A stretch of 6,123 nucleotides of DNA, taken from Pseudomonadota bacterium. Lineage in GTDB: Bacteria > Pseudomonadota > Alphaproteobacteria > Rhizobiales > Xanthobacteraceae. Position 1 is the first letter of the stretch, and each line of letters opens with the position of its first letter. The position numbers and the translations under genes are program-made. Positions 1-5,769 of the stretch are shown one piece after another. The stretch is taken from the NCBI GenBank assembly GCA_023433965.1, contig JAEYTQ010000411.1, forward strand, positions 1 through 6,123. The letters are read 5' to 3'. Under the pieces are notes generated by a model. The model was not told the DNA's origin, ran no database searches, and saw only the letters and a list, made by a program, of their open reading frames with translations.

Positions 1-130
1 CGCTCTGAGAGATGAACGAAGTATTGGTGGTGCCGAATTGCAGCACGCTGGCCGAGTTGCCGGCCCGGGCATCGACGGAGGCGAGCGCGCCGAGCGCCGC
101 GACCGCCGCAACGAGATGGCTGATCCGCAT
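1..130 (-). CDS. Curlin-repeat secreted protein, N-terminal part (cut by window edge)
   Basis: Only the first 43 codons are inside the window. The gene runs leftward from an ATG at 130-128 and continues past base 1. Residues 1-23 form a Sec-type signal peptide: Met-Arg start, a hydrophobic Leu/Val/Ala stretch at about 6-18, and an Ala-Arg-Ala cleavage site before Gly24. The visible mature part (24-43) reads GNSASVLQFGTTNTSFISQS. Gln31, Gly33, Asn36 and Gln42 match the curlin unit Q-x-G-x2-N-x5-Q of CsgA/CsgB-type amyloid subunits. A GGAG ribosome binding site lies 8 bases upstream of the start. An ATG five bases further upstream is in another frame and was not chosen. It follows a second curlin-repeat gene on the same strand after 114 bases, so the two may be co-transcribed as a subunit pair. 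It was missed by simple ORF calling because it is short and incomplete. Whether it corresponds to a major or a nucleator subunit cannot be told from this fragment. Confidence 0.72.
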   Translation of the reverse strand, partial: MRISHLVAAVAALGALASVDARAGNSASVLQFGTTNTSFISQS

Positions 131-244
131 ATCATGTTCTCCGCGAGAATGAGCGGGCGATCGCAAACGCTCGATCGGCCCGGGCACTTGTCGAGAATGG
201 CCCGGACACATCGACCTGGATGCGTCCGGCCAAACGAACCGGGC

Positions 245-646
245 TCAGTGCGCCGTCTGCGTGACGGTGCTGCCGTTGATGCCGAACACGCTGAGCTGGC
301 CGACGCCGGCGGCGTTGTTCTGCAGTGCCGCAGGCCCGAACGAATCCTGGGTAATCGAGCTGCCGTTGTTGCCGAACGCCACCTGGCCCGTGGTCGCCGA
401 GTTCTGCACGCCGATCTGGGTCACCGTGCTGCCGTTGTTGAGCGAGGTCGCGCTGGTTCCCTGCATCGTGCTTGCACTGTTCACGATGCCGAGCTGGCTG
501 GTCGAAGACGTCGAGTTGGTGAGGCCGTTCTGCGTGACGCTCGAGCCGTTCACGACACCGACCTGCACGGTGGTCGAGGTGTTGGCGGCCTGCGCGGCGG
601 AGGACAGGGCGATCACGGCAACGGAAGCAAGAAACAATTTGCGCAT
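245..646 (-). CDS. Small exported curlin-repeat (amyloid-like) protein
   Basis: The protein is 133 residues. Residues 1-20 are a clear signal peptide (MRK, hydrophobic core to about 15, cleavage after Ala-Gln-Ala), so it should be exported through Sec. The mature chain is rich in Ser, Thr, Asn, Gln and Gly and carries imperfect curlin-type units with Gln-x-Gly-x-x-Asn at Q28/G30/N33, Q51/G53/N56 and Q77/G79/N82, plus more diverged units near 88-93 and 117-124. A heptad NGS[ST][VI]TQ occurs four times (33-39, 71-77, 94-100, 124-130). Mature residues include one Asp (101), a C-terminal His, and no Lys, Arg, Glu, Cys, Trp or Tyr, which is typical of an uncharged amyloid-forming beta-solenoid. 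The start at 646 was chosen over an upstream in-frame ATG at 763 because the signal peptide begins there and AGGGA lies 6 bases before it. Known family members form extracellular fibres in biofilms; this role is inferred here. It is shorter than E. coli CsgA (about 150 residues) and its repeats are irregular. Confidence 0.85.
   Translation of the reverse strand: MRKLFLASVAVIALSSAAQAANTSTTVQVGVVNGSSVTQNGLTNSTSSTSQLGIVNSASTMQGTSATSLNNGSTVTQIGVQNSATTGQVAFGNNGSSITQDSFGPAALQNNAAGVGQLSVFGINGSTVTQTAH
259..560 (-). repeat. Degenerate in-frame repeats encoding curlin units
   Basis: Within the curlin gene, related segments recur at about 259-287, 350-377, 418-441 and 533-560. On the plus strand they share the core 'gagccgtt/gctgccgtt' next to a Thr-Gln codon pair. 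They encode the four NGS[ST][VI]TQ heptads. Spacing between heptads is 38, 23 and 30 residues, so the array is irregular. It looks like diverged duplication of an ancestral unit of about 22-23 residues, not a recent tandem expansion. Confidence 0.55.
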
Positions 647-764
647 GGAAAATCCCTTTCTGGCGAAGTTGACTGAGTGGTTTCGGATGCCTTCCTGGAA
701 GCGGCCGACATCGTAGGGACGACTCTGAACCGATCCTGGCCTGCGCGACAGACTGCAGTTCATG

Positions 765-782
765 CTAGTCGCTACGGACTAG
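765..782 (-). terminator. Small hairpin over the regulator stop codon (possible terminator or processing site)
   Basis: CTAGTC at 765-770 and GACTAG at 777-782 are perfect inverted arms around a 6-base loop. The structure spans the TAG stop of the response regulator (781-779). No T-run follows on the minus strand, so it is not a textbook intrinsic terminator. It could be a weak attenuator, an RNA-processing hairpin or a protein site between the regulator and the curlin gene. Confidence 0.25.
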
Positions 783-1420
783 ACGCTGCGTATCGTCTCC
801 GCGTCCCGTCCCATGCTGTCGATGAGCCGCACCACCTCGATCGGCGTCCGCAGCTCCAGCTTTCGCATCATCCTGGCGCGATGGACCTTCGCCGTCACCT
901 CGCTGACGCCGAGCCTCGCCGCGATCTGCTTGGCGACGAGCCCTTCGGCCATCAGCAGCATGATCTCCCGCTCTCGCGCCGTCAGCGTCTCGACGCGCTG
1001 GCGGGCTTCACGCACGGTGTCTTCGCGTTCCAGCCGCTTGCGGTCGCGCTCGAGGCCGTGCCTGATCGCGTCGAGGATCTCCTGCTCGCGAAACGGCTTC
1101 GGCAGAAATTCGACCGCGCCGCGCTTCATGGCCTCGACCGAGACGCGGATGTCGGAATGGCCGCTGATGAAGACGATCGGAATGCAAAGGCCCATCTCGG
1201 CGAGGCGGCACTGAAGCTCGAGGCCGGTCGGCGACGTCCCGGGAAACCGCACGTCGAGCACCAGGCAGGACGGTCCGGGCGAAATGTTCTGCGCGAGAAA
1301 CTCGTCGGTCGACGCAAACAACTTCACCTGATGGCCGGTCTCCTCGCAGAGACTTCCGATCGCGGTTCGAATCTGGACTTCGTCGTCAACGACGTAAACT
1401 GTGGCTTGGCCTGAACTCAT
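779..1420 (-). CDS. FixJ/NarL-family two-component response regulator
   Basis: The 213-residue protein has an N-terminal receiver domain (about 7-120) and a C-terminal LuxR-type helix-turn-helix (about 144-205). Receiver landmarks are all present: acidic pair Asp12-Asp13, phospho-acceptor Asp56 in VLDVRFP, Ser86 in FISGHSD and Lys108 in LPKPF. The HTH begins LTAREREIM and has the recognition-helix segment VSEVTAKVHRARMMRKL (172-188), as in the FixJ subfamily. A GGGGAG ribosome binding site lies 9 bases before the ATG at 1420. It should be a phosphorylation-controlled, DNA-binding transcription factor in the cytoplasm. No histidine kinase gene is present on either side in the window, so the cognate sensor is unknown. 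The next genes downstream on the same strand are two curlin-repeat proteins, which makes them candidate targets or operon partners. The name fixJ is not given because this fold has many paralogues in Bradyrhizobium, and an oxygen or nitrogen-fixation role is not shown. Confidence 0.93.
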   Translation of the reverse strand: MSSGQATVYVVDDEVQIRTAIGSLCEETGHQVKLFASTDEFLAQNISPGPSCLVLDVRFPGTSPTGLELQCRLAEMGLCIPIVFISGHSDIRVSVEAMKRGAVEFLPKPFREQEILDAIRHGLERDRKRLEREDTVREARQRVETLTAREREIMLLMAEGLVAKQIAARLGVSEVTAKVHRARMMRKLELRTPIEVVRLIDSMGRDAETIRSV

Positions 1421-1786
1421 GGCGACGGGCTCCCCGGCTTGGGGCTCGATGAAAGGGCAACGAGCTATCCATTCTTCTTGCGAGCGAGATCAAAGTGCTT
1501 GAGTGAATCGCGAAGATCGAACGAGACGCGTCGGTCCGCCGGCTCGATGTCATAGAGCCAACACGCGCCGAAGGCGAGTGAAGGCGTTCACATATCGGAC
1601 TTCGTGATGGAAGGGTTGAGACTTCGGCTCTGGCCGCGTTGCGGCGAGAGGACATCGCAGATGTGCCGATCCGAGGTGGCCATCGTCCCGCCGGCTGCGT
1701 CATGGCATCGTCACCCACGTGCCGACTTCGAACGCCGCGATGAACTGGCCCGCTTCGGCCAGACCAGACGGAACGTTCAGCCAGCT

Positions 1787-1936
1787 TATCGAGTTCGATA
1801 CCGCGCGCACCATATCGATACGCCCGGTATGCACTCTCGGCAAATCACGAAAGTTCGCGTCCCCCAATTTTACTTCAAGATTATCGAATACGCCCCGACC
1901 GTCGCACCGGCAACGGCGACATACTGACAATCGATA
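1787..1936. promoter_or_regulatory. Cluster of TATCGA/TCGATA hexamers upstream of macA (possible operators)
   Basis: The hexamer TATCGA or its complement TCGATA occurs at 1787-1792, 1795-1800, 1813-1820 (the palindrome TATCGATA), 1882-1887 and 1931-1936. The first two form a perfect inverted repeat with a 2-base spacer. Only one other copy was noticed by eye in the rest of the window (2139-2144, inside macA). The density upstream of a divergent promoter suggests binding sites for one of the local HTH regulators, but no known consensus was matched and the region is AT-richer than its surroundings. Confidence 0.3.
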
Positions 1937-1952
1937 CTACTCCAGGTAATTT
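1924..1952 (+). promoter_or_regulatory. Possible sigma-70-type promoter for the macAB operon
   Basis: CTGACA (1924-1929) resembles a -35 box. TAATTT (1947-1952), 17 bases later, is a poor -10 box. Transcription would start near 1960, about 55 bases before the macA ATG. One of the TCGATA hexamers (1931-1936) falls between the two boxes, where a bound regulator could repress. The call rests only on spacing and partial consensus match. Confidence 0.28.
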
Positions 1953-2015
1953 ACAACCATAGCGCGATTTATTCCATGCCGCCATCGCAACCATTTCAAG
2001 GGGCGGGTTTCTGAC

Positions 2016-3443
2016 ATGCGATTTGTGCCATTCATCGCCTTGCTCGGAACGGCGTGCGGCATCGCTGCGGTCTCCACCGCAGGGCCGGGCTTCATCACCG
2101 GTGCAGCGGAAGGCGCGGCGGACGGGGCTGCCCGCGCCTATCGATCCGCCAAGGGGCTGCTCGTGCCCATCGGGCGCGACGCCCCCACCTTCGGGGCGGA
2201 TGCGCCGATGTTCCGCTATGCCGCGATCCAGCGCGGCAGCATCGAGCAGACCGTCACCGTCACCGGCGCCCTGCAGCCGGTCAAGACGATCGAGGTGGGA
2301 TCCCAATTGTCCGGGCAGCTCGCCCGCGTCTATGTCGATTTCAACGACACCGTCGCCAGGGATCAGCCGCTCGCCCTGATCGACCCGCGCAGCTTCGTAG
2401 CCAAGGTCGATGAAGCCAGGGCTTCGCTGGCCGTCGCCAATTCCCTGGTCGACATCGCCAGGGCCAAGCTCGATCGGGCCAGAATCGACCTGCAGAACGC
2501 GAGGGGCAGCCGGGACGTGCTCGCTGCCAAGCTCGAGAGCGCGCAGGCGGTCAAGAGCTCGGCGCAGAAGACACTTCAACGCAAGCTGGCTCTCCAGTCG
2601 CAGAACGTCGTGGCGACGACGTCGGTCGATGACGCGCAGACGGAGTTCACAGCCCGCCTCGCCCAGGAACGGGAAGCCGAGGTCCTGATGTCCCTCAACT
2701 CCTACTCGGTCGAGGGAGCACAAGCCGACGTCCGCCGGATCGAGGCGGAACTGCAACAGGCACGCATGGCGGTGCCGGAGAAAGCGGCGGTTCTGGCCGC
2801 GGCCCAGGCCGATCTCGACCGCACCGTGATCCGTTCGCCGATCGACGGCGTCGTCGTGGGCAGGTTTGTCAACGAGGGCCAGACCCTCGCGGTCGGACTG
2901 GAATCGCGCACCACCTTCGTGGTGGCGCACCGCCTCGAGGACATGGAGATTCACGCGCAGGTCGATGAGGCCGACATCGGACGCATCGCTCCGGGGCAGC
3001 GCGCCCATTTCACCGTCGACGCCTACCCCGATCGCCGCTTCGAAGCCGTGGTGCGCCAGGTGCGCAAGGCACCGCAGACCCAGCAGCACGTCGTGACCTA
3101 CACCGTCGTGCTGGCGACCTCCAACCTCGACGGTGCGCTGCTGCCGGGCATGACCGCCCTGGTGAAGATCGTGATCGAACGTCAGGACGACGTGCTGAAG
3201 GTACCGCTCGCTGCGCTGCGTTTCCAACCCTCCGGCACGCGGCCGGACGCAGCGGCACGCAGCGGCGTGTGGGTGCGAACCGCGAGCGGCGCGCTCCAGC
3301 GTATCGCCGTCACGGTCGGGGCCGCCGGCACCGAGCAGGTCGCGCTCCGGAGCGGAGACCTCGCCGAGGGCAGCGAAGTCGCCGTCGGTCAGGCCATCCG
3401 CCCGGCGGGCATGGAAATTCTCGGAATCAGGTTCGGGTCATGA
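2016..3443 (+). CDS. macA: MacA-type periplasmic membrane fusion protein (HlyD/RND adaptor family)
   Basis: This 475-residue adaptor should link an inner-membrane ABC exporter to an outer-membrane channel. Residues 4-23 form an N-terminal hydrophobic segment that acts as membrane anchor or signal. Cys14 sits in GTAC, which lacks the usual lipobox Leu, so lipidation is doubtful. An Ala/Gly-rich linker (24-62) follows. The barrel-sandwich (lipoyl) halves are about 70-130, with the hallmark GALQPVKTIEVGSQLSGQL and VARDQPLALID, and 268-305, with TVIRSPIDGVVVGRFVNEGQ. Between them is a long Ala/Gln/Arg-rich coiled-coil hairpin (about 131-267). The beta-barrel and membrane-proximal domains occupy about 306-470, including LLPGMTALVKI. 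It is longer than E. coli MacA (371 residues), mainly through the N-terminal linker and hairpin. AAGGGGCGGG precedes the ATG. Its TGA overlaps the next ATG (ATGA, 3440-3443), so translation is probably coupled. The substrate is unknown; family members export macrolides, peptides, haem precursors or siderophores. Confidence 0.93.
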   Translation: MRFVPFIALLGTACGIAAVSTAGPGFITGAAEGAADGAARAYRSAKGLLVPIGRDAPTFGADAPMFRYAAIQRGSIEQTVTVTGALQPVKTIEVGSQLSGQLARVYVDFNDTVARDQPLALIDPRSFVAKVDEARASLAVANSLVDIARAKLDRARIDLQNARGSRDVLAAKLESAQAVKSSAQKTLQRKLALQSQNVVATTSVDDAQTEFTARLAQEREAEVLMSLNSYSVEGAQADVRRIEAELQQARMAVPEKAAVLAAAQADLDRTVIRSPIDGVVVGRFVNEGQTLAVGLESRTTFVVAHRLEDMEIHAQVDEADIGRIAPGQRAHFTVDAYPDRRFEAVVRQVRKAPQTQQHVVTYTVVLATSNLDGALLPGMTALVKIVIERQDDVLKVPLAALRFQPSGTRPDAAARSGVWVRTASGALQRIAVTVGAAGTEQVALRSGDLAEGSEVAVGQAIRPAGMEILGIRFGS

Positions 3444-4165
3444 TGGCCTCCGCGCCCCTAATCAGCCTCCGCTCGGTCAGCAGGATCTATCGCGCCGAGG
3501 GTGTCGCGGTGGCAGCGGTGCGCAATGTCAGCTTCGACATCGCGCAAGGCGAGATCGTCGCAGTAATGGGGCCGTCCGGCTCCGGCAAGTCGACGCTGAT
3601 GAACATGATCGGATTGCTGGATCTGCCGAGCCAGGGCACGGTCTGTCTCCAGGGGGCCAACGTCGCCGATCTCACGGAGGATCGCCGCTCGTCCTTGCGC
3701 GCCCGCAGCATCGGCTTCGTGTTCCAGTCCTACAATCTACTGGCGCGCCACGATGCGATCCAGAACGTCGCGTTGCCGCTCGTCTATTGCGGCGTCAAGC
3801 GCAGGGAACGACTGGCGCGCGCCGAAGCGAGCCTCGAGGCCGTCGGCATGCTGCAACGGGCCCACCACTTCCCGCGGCAGCTTTCCGGCGGCGAGCAGCA
3901 GCGCGTCGCGATCGCGCGCGCGCTGATCGCTTCCCCCCTGATCCTGCTCGCCGACGAGCCGACCGGCGCGCTCGACAGCCGCACCGGCGCCGAGATCCTG
4001 TCCCTGTTCGCCGCGCTCAACCGGACCGGCCAGACCATCGTCATGATCACGCATGATGCCGGTATCGCGGCCCAATGCCGGCGCACGATTCACCTGCGGG
4101 ACGGCGAACTCGTCGGCGACGAGATCGCAGCTCCGATCCAGCCGAAGCGGAGCGCGGCGTCATGA
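3440..4165 (+). CDS. macB: MacB-type ABC transporter ATP-binding subunit
   Basis: The 241-residue nucleotide-binding subunit powers the exporter from the cytoplasmic face. All ABC motifs are intact: Walker [10 protein letters not shown] (44-52), Q-loop Gln96 in FVFQSYNLL, signature LSGGEQQR (148-155), Walker B ILLADEP with catalytic Glu173, D-loop ALDS (177-180) and switch His205 in ITHD. The phrase [20 protein letters not shown] and the [10 protein letters not shown] run are typical of the MacB/LolD/FtsE branch. The start was set at the ATG at 3440 because it overlaps the macA stop by four bases and begins the conserved [11 protein letters not shown] strand; a second ATG follows directly at 3443. 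A longer upstream open frame is only a shadow of macA. The gene also ends in an ATGA overlap with the permease gene. In E. coli MacB this domain is fused to the permease, but here it is a separate protein, as in Bacillus YknY. The symbol is by family similarity. Confidence 0.94.
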   Translation: MMASAPLISLRSVSRIYRAEGVAVAAVRNVSFDIAQGEIVAVMGPSGSGKSTLMNMIGLLDLPSQGTVCLQGANVADLTEDRRSSLRARSIGFVFQSYNLLARHDAIQNVALPLVYCGVKRRERLARAEASLEAVGMLQRAHHFPRQLSGGEQQRVAIARALIASPLILLADEPTGALDSRTGAEILSLFAALNRTGQTIVMITHDAGIAAQCRRTIHLRDGELVGDEIAAPIQPKRSAAS

Positions 4166-5385
4166 CGGTGCTGCAGGGCTTTCAGATCGCGTTGAACGCC
4201 TTGCGCCTCAACCTGCTGCGCAGCTTCCTCACCATGCTCGGCATCGTGATCGGCGTCGCCTCGATCGTGACGGTGTTCGCGATCGGGGCCGGAGCGCAGC
4301 TCCGACTCCAGGAGCAGATCCGCTCGATCGGCGCCAACGTGCTGATGATCACCCCCGGCGCGGTCTATCAGGGCGGCGTGCGGCTCAAGGACGGCAGCAA
4401 GCTGACCATGACCGAGAGCGACGTGCAGGCCATTCTCGAGCAGATTCCGGAAATCCAGGCCGCTGCAGGCTCGATTGCCGGGACCGCGCAGGTCATCCAC
4501 GAGGGCAAGAACTGGAATACGACGATCAATGGCACGACCACCGGCCACTTCATGGTGCGGGACTGGCAGCTAGCGGCCGGGCGCTATTTCTCGGCCACCG
4601 AAGAGGCCGGCGCCGGCAAGGTCGTGATCCTCGGCAGCACGGTCGCGCGCGAGCTGTTCGCGCCCGGCGACGACCCGATCGGCGCACAGATCAGGATCAT
4701 GAAGGTACCGCTCGAAGTGGTCGGGGTCCTCGACCGCAAGGGACCGGCCCAGGACGACGTCGCTTTCGTGCCGCTCACCACAGCCAAGCTGCGCTTCCTC
4801 GGCAGCGCCAGCAACATCAACCGCGATTCCGTCGCCTACATCATCGCCAAGGTGTCCGCGGGTGGTCAGATGGCGGGGGCGCGATCGGAGATCGAGAACC
4901 TGCTGCGACAACGCCACCGCATCCCCGCCGGCCAGGAGGACGACTTCAAGGTCCAGGATCCCGCTGCCGCCATGGAGGCGCAGCAAGGGGCGATCCGCAC
5001 CGTCGCGCTGCTGCTCGTCGCCATCGCCTCGGTCTCGTTGCTCGTCGGCGGCATCAGCATCATGAACGTGATGATCGTGTCGGTGACCGAGCGCACGCGT
5101 GAGATCGGCATTCGCCGCGCGCTCGGCGGGCGGATGGGCGACATCCGCCTGCAGTTTCTCTGCGAAGCGCTCGTCCTCTGCCTGCTCGGGGGCGCCATCG
5201 GCGTCGCCGGCGGGGTCACGCTGTCGATGACGGTCGCCCGCATGGCCGGGTGGGTCACCTCGATCGACGGCCATGCGATCGGCCTTTCACTCGTGTTCTC
5301 GATCGCAACCGGTGTCATCTTCGGTTTCTATCCCGCTCACAAGGCGTCCAAGCTCAGCCCGATCGAGGCGCTCAAGACGGAGTGA
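4162..5385 (+). CDS. macB: MacB-type ABC transporter permease (FtsX/MacB fold)
   Basis: The 407-residue inner-membrane subunit has the type VII ABC layout. TM1 is at about 22-44 (FLTMLGIVIGVASIVTVFAI). A large periplasmic MacB core domain follows (about 45-278), then TM2 (279-306), TM3 (330-357) and TM4 (371-391). The cytoplasmic coupling segment SVTERTREIGIRRALGG (307-323) and the C-terminal PAHKASKLSPIEALKTE are hallmarks of the family, which transmits ATP-driven motion to the periplasm (mechanotransmission) without moving substrate through the membrane. The periplasmic domain has GxxV patterns such as GKVVILGSTVARELF (152-166) and PLEVVGVLDRKG (183-194), as in other MacB permeases. The ATG overlaps the ATPase stop by four bases, so the two subunits are likely made in step. 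Length is normal for a split MacB permease. The alternative label, a LolC/E-type permease, is less likely because of the adjacent macA and the MacB-type C-terminus. Confidence 0.93.
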   Translation: MTVLQGFQIALNALRLNLLRSFLTMLGIVIGVASIVTVFAIGAGAQLRLQEQIRSIGANVLMITPGAVYQGGVRLKDGSKLTMTESDVQAILEQIPEIQAAAGSIAGTAQVIHEGKNWNTTINGTTTGHFMVRDWQLAAGRYFSATEEAGAGKVVILGSTVARELFAPGDDPIGAQIRIMKVPLEVVGVLDRKGPAQDDVAFVPLTTAKLRFLGSASNINRDSVAYIIAKVSAGGQMAGARSEIENLLRQRHRIPAGQEDDFKVQDPAAAMEAQQGAIRTVALLLVAIASVSLLVGGISIMNVMIVSVTERTREIGIRRALGGRMGDIRLQFLCEALVLCLLGGAIGVAGGVTLSMTVARMAGWVTSIDGHAIGLSLVFSIATGVIFGFYPAHKASKLSPIEALKTE

Positions 5386-5434
5386 GAACATGCTGGGATG
5401 TTCGCATCAAGCAAAGGCCAGGGAGGCATCAGCC

Positions 5435-5752
5435 ATGAGCTCGGATCCGAAAAATTCGATCGCACCGACGCCGCGCGAACGGGAGCTGATGATGCTGATC
5501 GCGCGGGGGATGCAGAACAAGAACATCGCCTACGAGCTCAACATCTCGGAGAACACGGTGCGGGCCCACATCGGCAACATCATGCGCAAATACCGCCTTC
5601 ATAACCGAACGCAGATCGCGATCGCGTTTGCGCTGCACGCAATGCCTTCCTCGCAACGACGCGATCTCGCCAGGGCCGAACGTTATCCGGCGGCAACAAA
5701 GCCGGCCCCGGCCCTTGCAGAAAATCCACGGGCCCCGACCGCGCCGGATTGA
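5435..5752 (+). CDS. Small stand-alone LuxR-type HTH transcription regulator
   Basis: The 105-residue protein is essentially one LuxR/GerE DNA-binding domain (about 10-68). It has PTPRERELMMLIARGMQNKNIAYEL, then the recognition-helix region ISENTVRAHIGNIMRKY (37-53) and RTQIAIAFAL. No receiver, autoinducer or other sensor domain precedes it. The tail (71-105) is Ala/Pro/Arg-rich and probably disordered. The start at 5435 was chosen for its AGGGAGG ribosome binding site (8-base spacer) and for the Met-Ser start just before the conserved domain. An in-frame ATG at 5390 is a real alternative: it has GGAG 7 bases upstream, lies 4 bases after the permease stop and would add 15 residues. Its position as the last gene of the exporter operon suggests an autoregulator or a regulator of nearby genes such as the curlin genes. 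CsgD, the curli regulator of E. coli, also uses a LuxR-type HTH, but the resemblance is only at domain level. Confidence 0.87.
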   Translation: MSSDPKNSIAPTPRERELMMLIARGMQNKNIAYELNISENTVRAHIGNIMRKYRLHNRTQIAIAFALHAMPSSQRRDLARAERYPAATKPAPALAENPRAPTAPD

Positions 5753-5761
5753 CGCTCCGGC
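5743..5761 (+). terminator. Weak hairpin at the end of the exporter operon
   Basis: GCCGGA (5743-5748) and TCCGGC (5756-5761) are perfect arms of a 6-base stem with a 7-base loop. The loop contains the last gene's TGA stop. No T-run follows, so if it ends transcription it would need Rho or act only as a 3'-end stabiliser. Confidence 0.22.
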
Positions 5762-5769
5762 CACAATCC

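Larger units (their letters stand above)
1421..2015. other. Divergent intergenic region between response regulator and macA
   Basis: About 595 bases lie between two divergently oriented genes with no convincing coding sequence. The best open frame is minus strand 1930-1700 (76 residues, TTG start with GGAG 9 bases before it). Its composition is less Arg/Pro-rich than a typical high-GC shadow frame, but I recognise no domain and it has no ATG near its start; I do not call it. Frames at 1604-1927 and 1719-1949 on the plus strand overlap it and are equally unsupported. The regulator-proximal side (about 1464-1493) has a weak minus-strand promoter-like pair, TTGATC and GATAGC with 18 bases between. 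The macA-proximal part is AT-richer, as expected of a regulatory region, and holds the hexamer cluster and promoter listed separately. Confidence 0.6.

Noticed and set aside
131..244. Possible intrinsic terminator between the two curlin genes
   Set aside because: GC-rich CCGGGC tracts are present but do not form a clean stem followed by a T-run.
38..716. Long plus-strand open frames (38-676 and 261-716) across the curlin region
   Set aside because: They are antisense to the two curlin genes, have shadow-type or repeat-mirrored composition and no domain; the minus-strand proteins have signal peptides and curlin motifs.
647..763. N-terminal extension of the curlin protein from the ATG at 763
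   Set aside because: The 39 extra residues would precede a perfect signal peptide and would block its function; a good ribosome binding site stands before the ATG at 646.
677..1414. 245-codon plus-strand open frame
   Set aside because: It is antisense to the response regulator, whose receiver and HTH motifs are complete.
1484..1496. Possible FixK/FNR box upstream of the response regulator
   Set aside because: Only one half-site (TTGATC on the minus strand) is present; the second ATCAA half at the right spacing is missing.
1881..3227. 448-codon minus-strand open frame
   Set aside because: It is a mirror frame of macA, rich in Arg, His, Gly and Asp with no recognisable domain; macA carries clear adaptor motifs.
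4053..5102. 349-codon plus-strand open frame
   Set aside because: It is a shifted frame within the permease gene, Arg/Gly-rich and without membrane segments.
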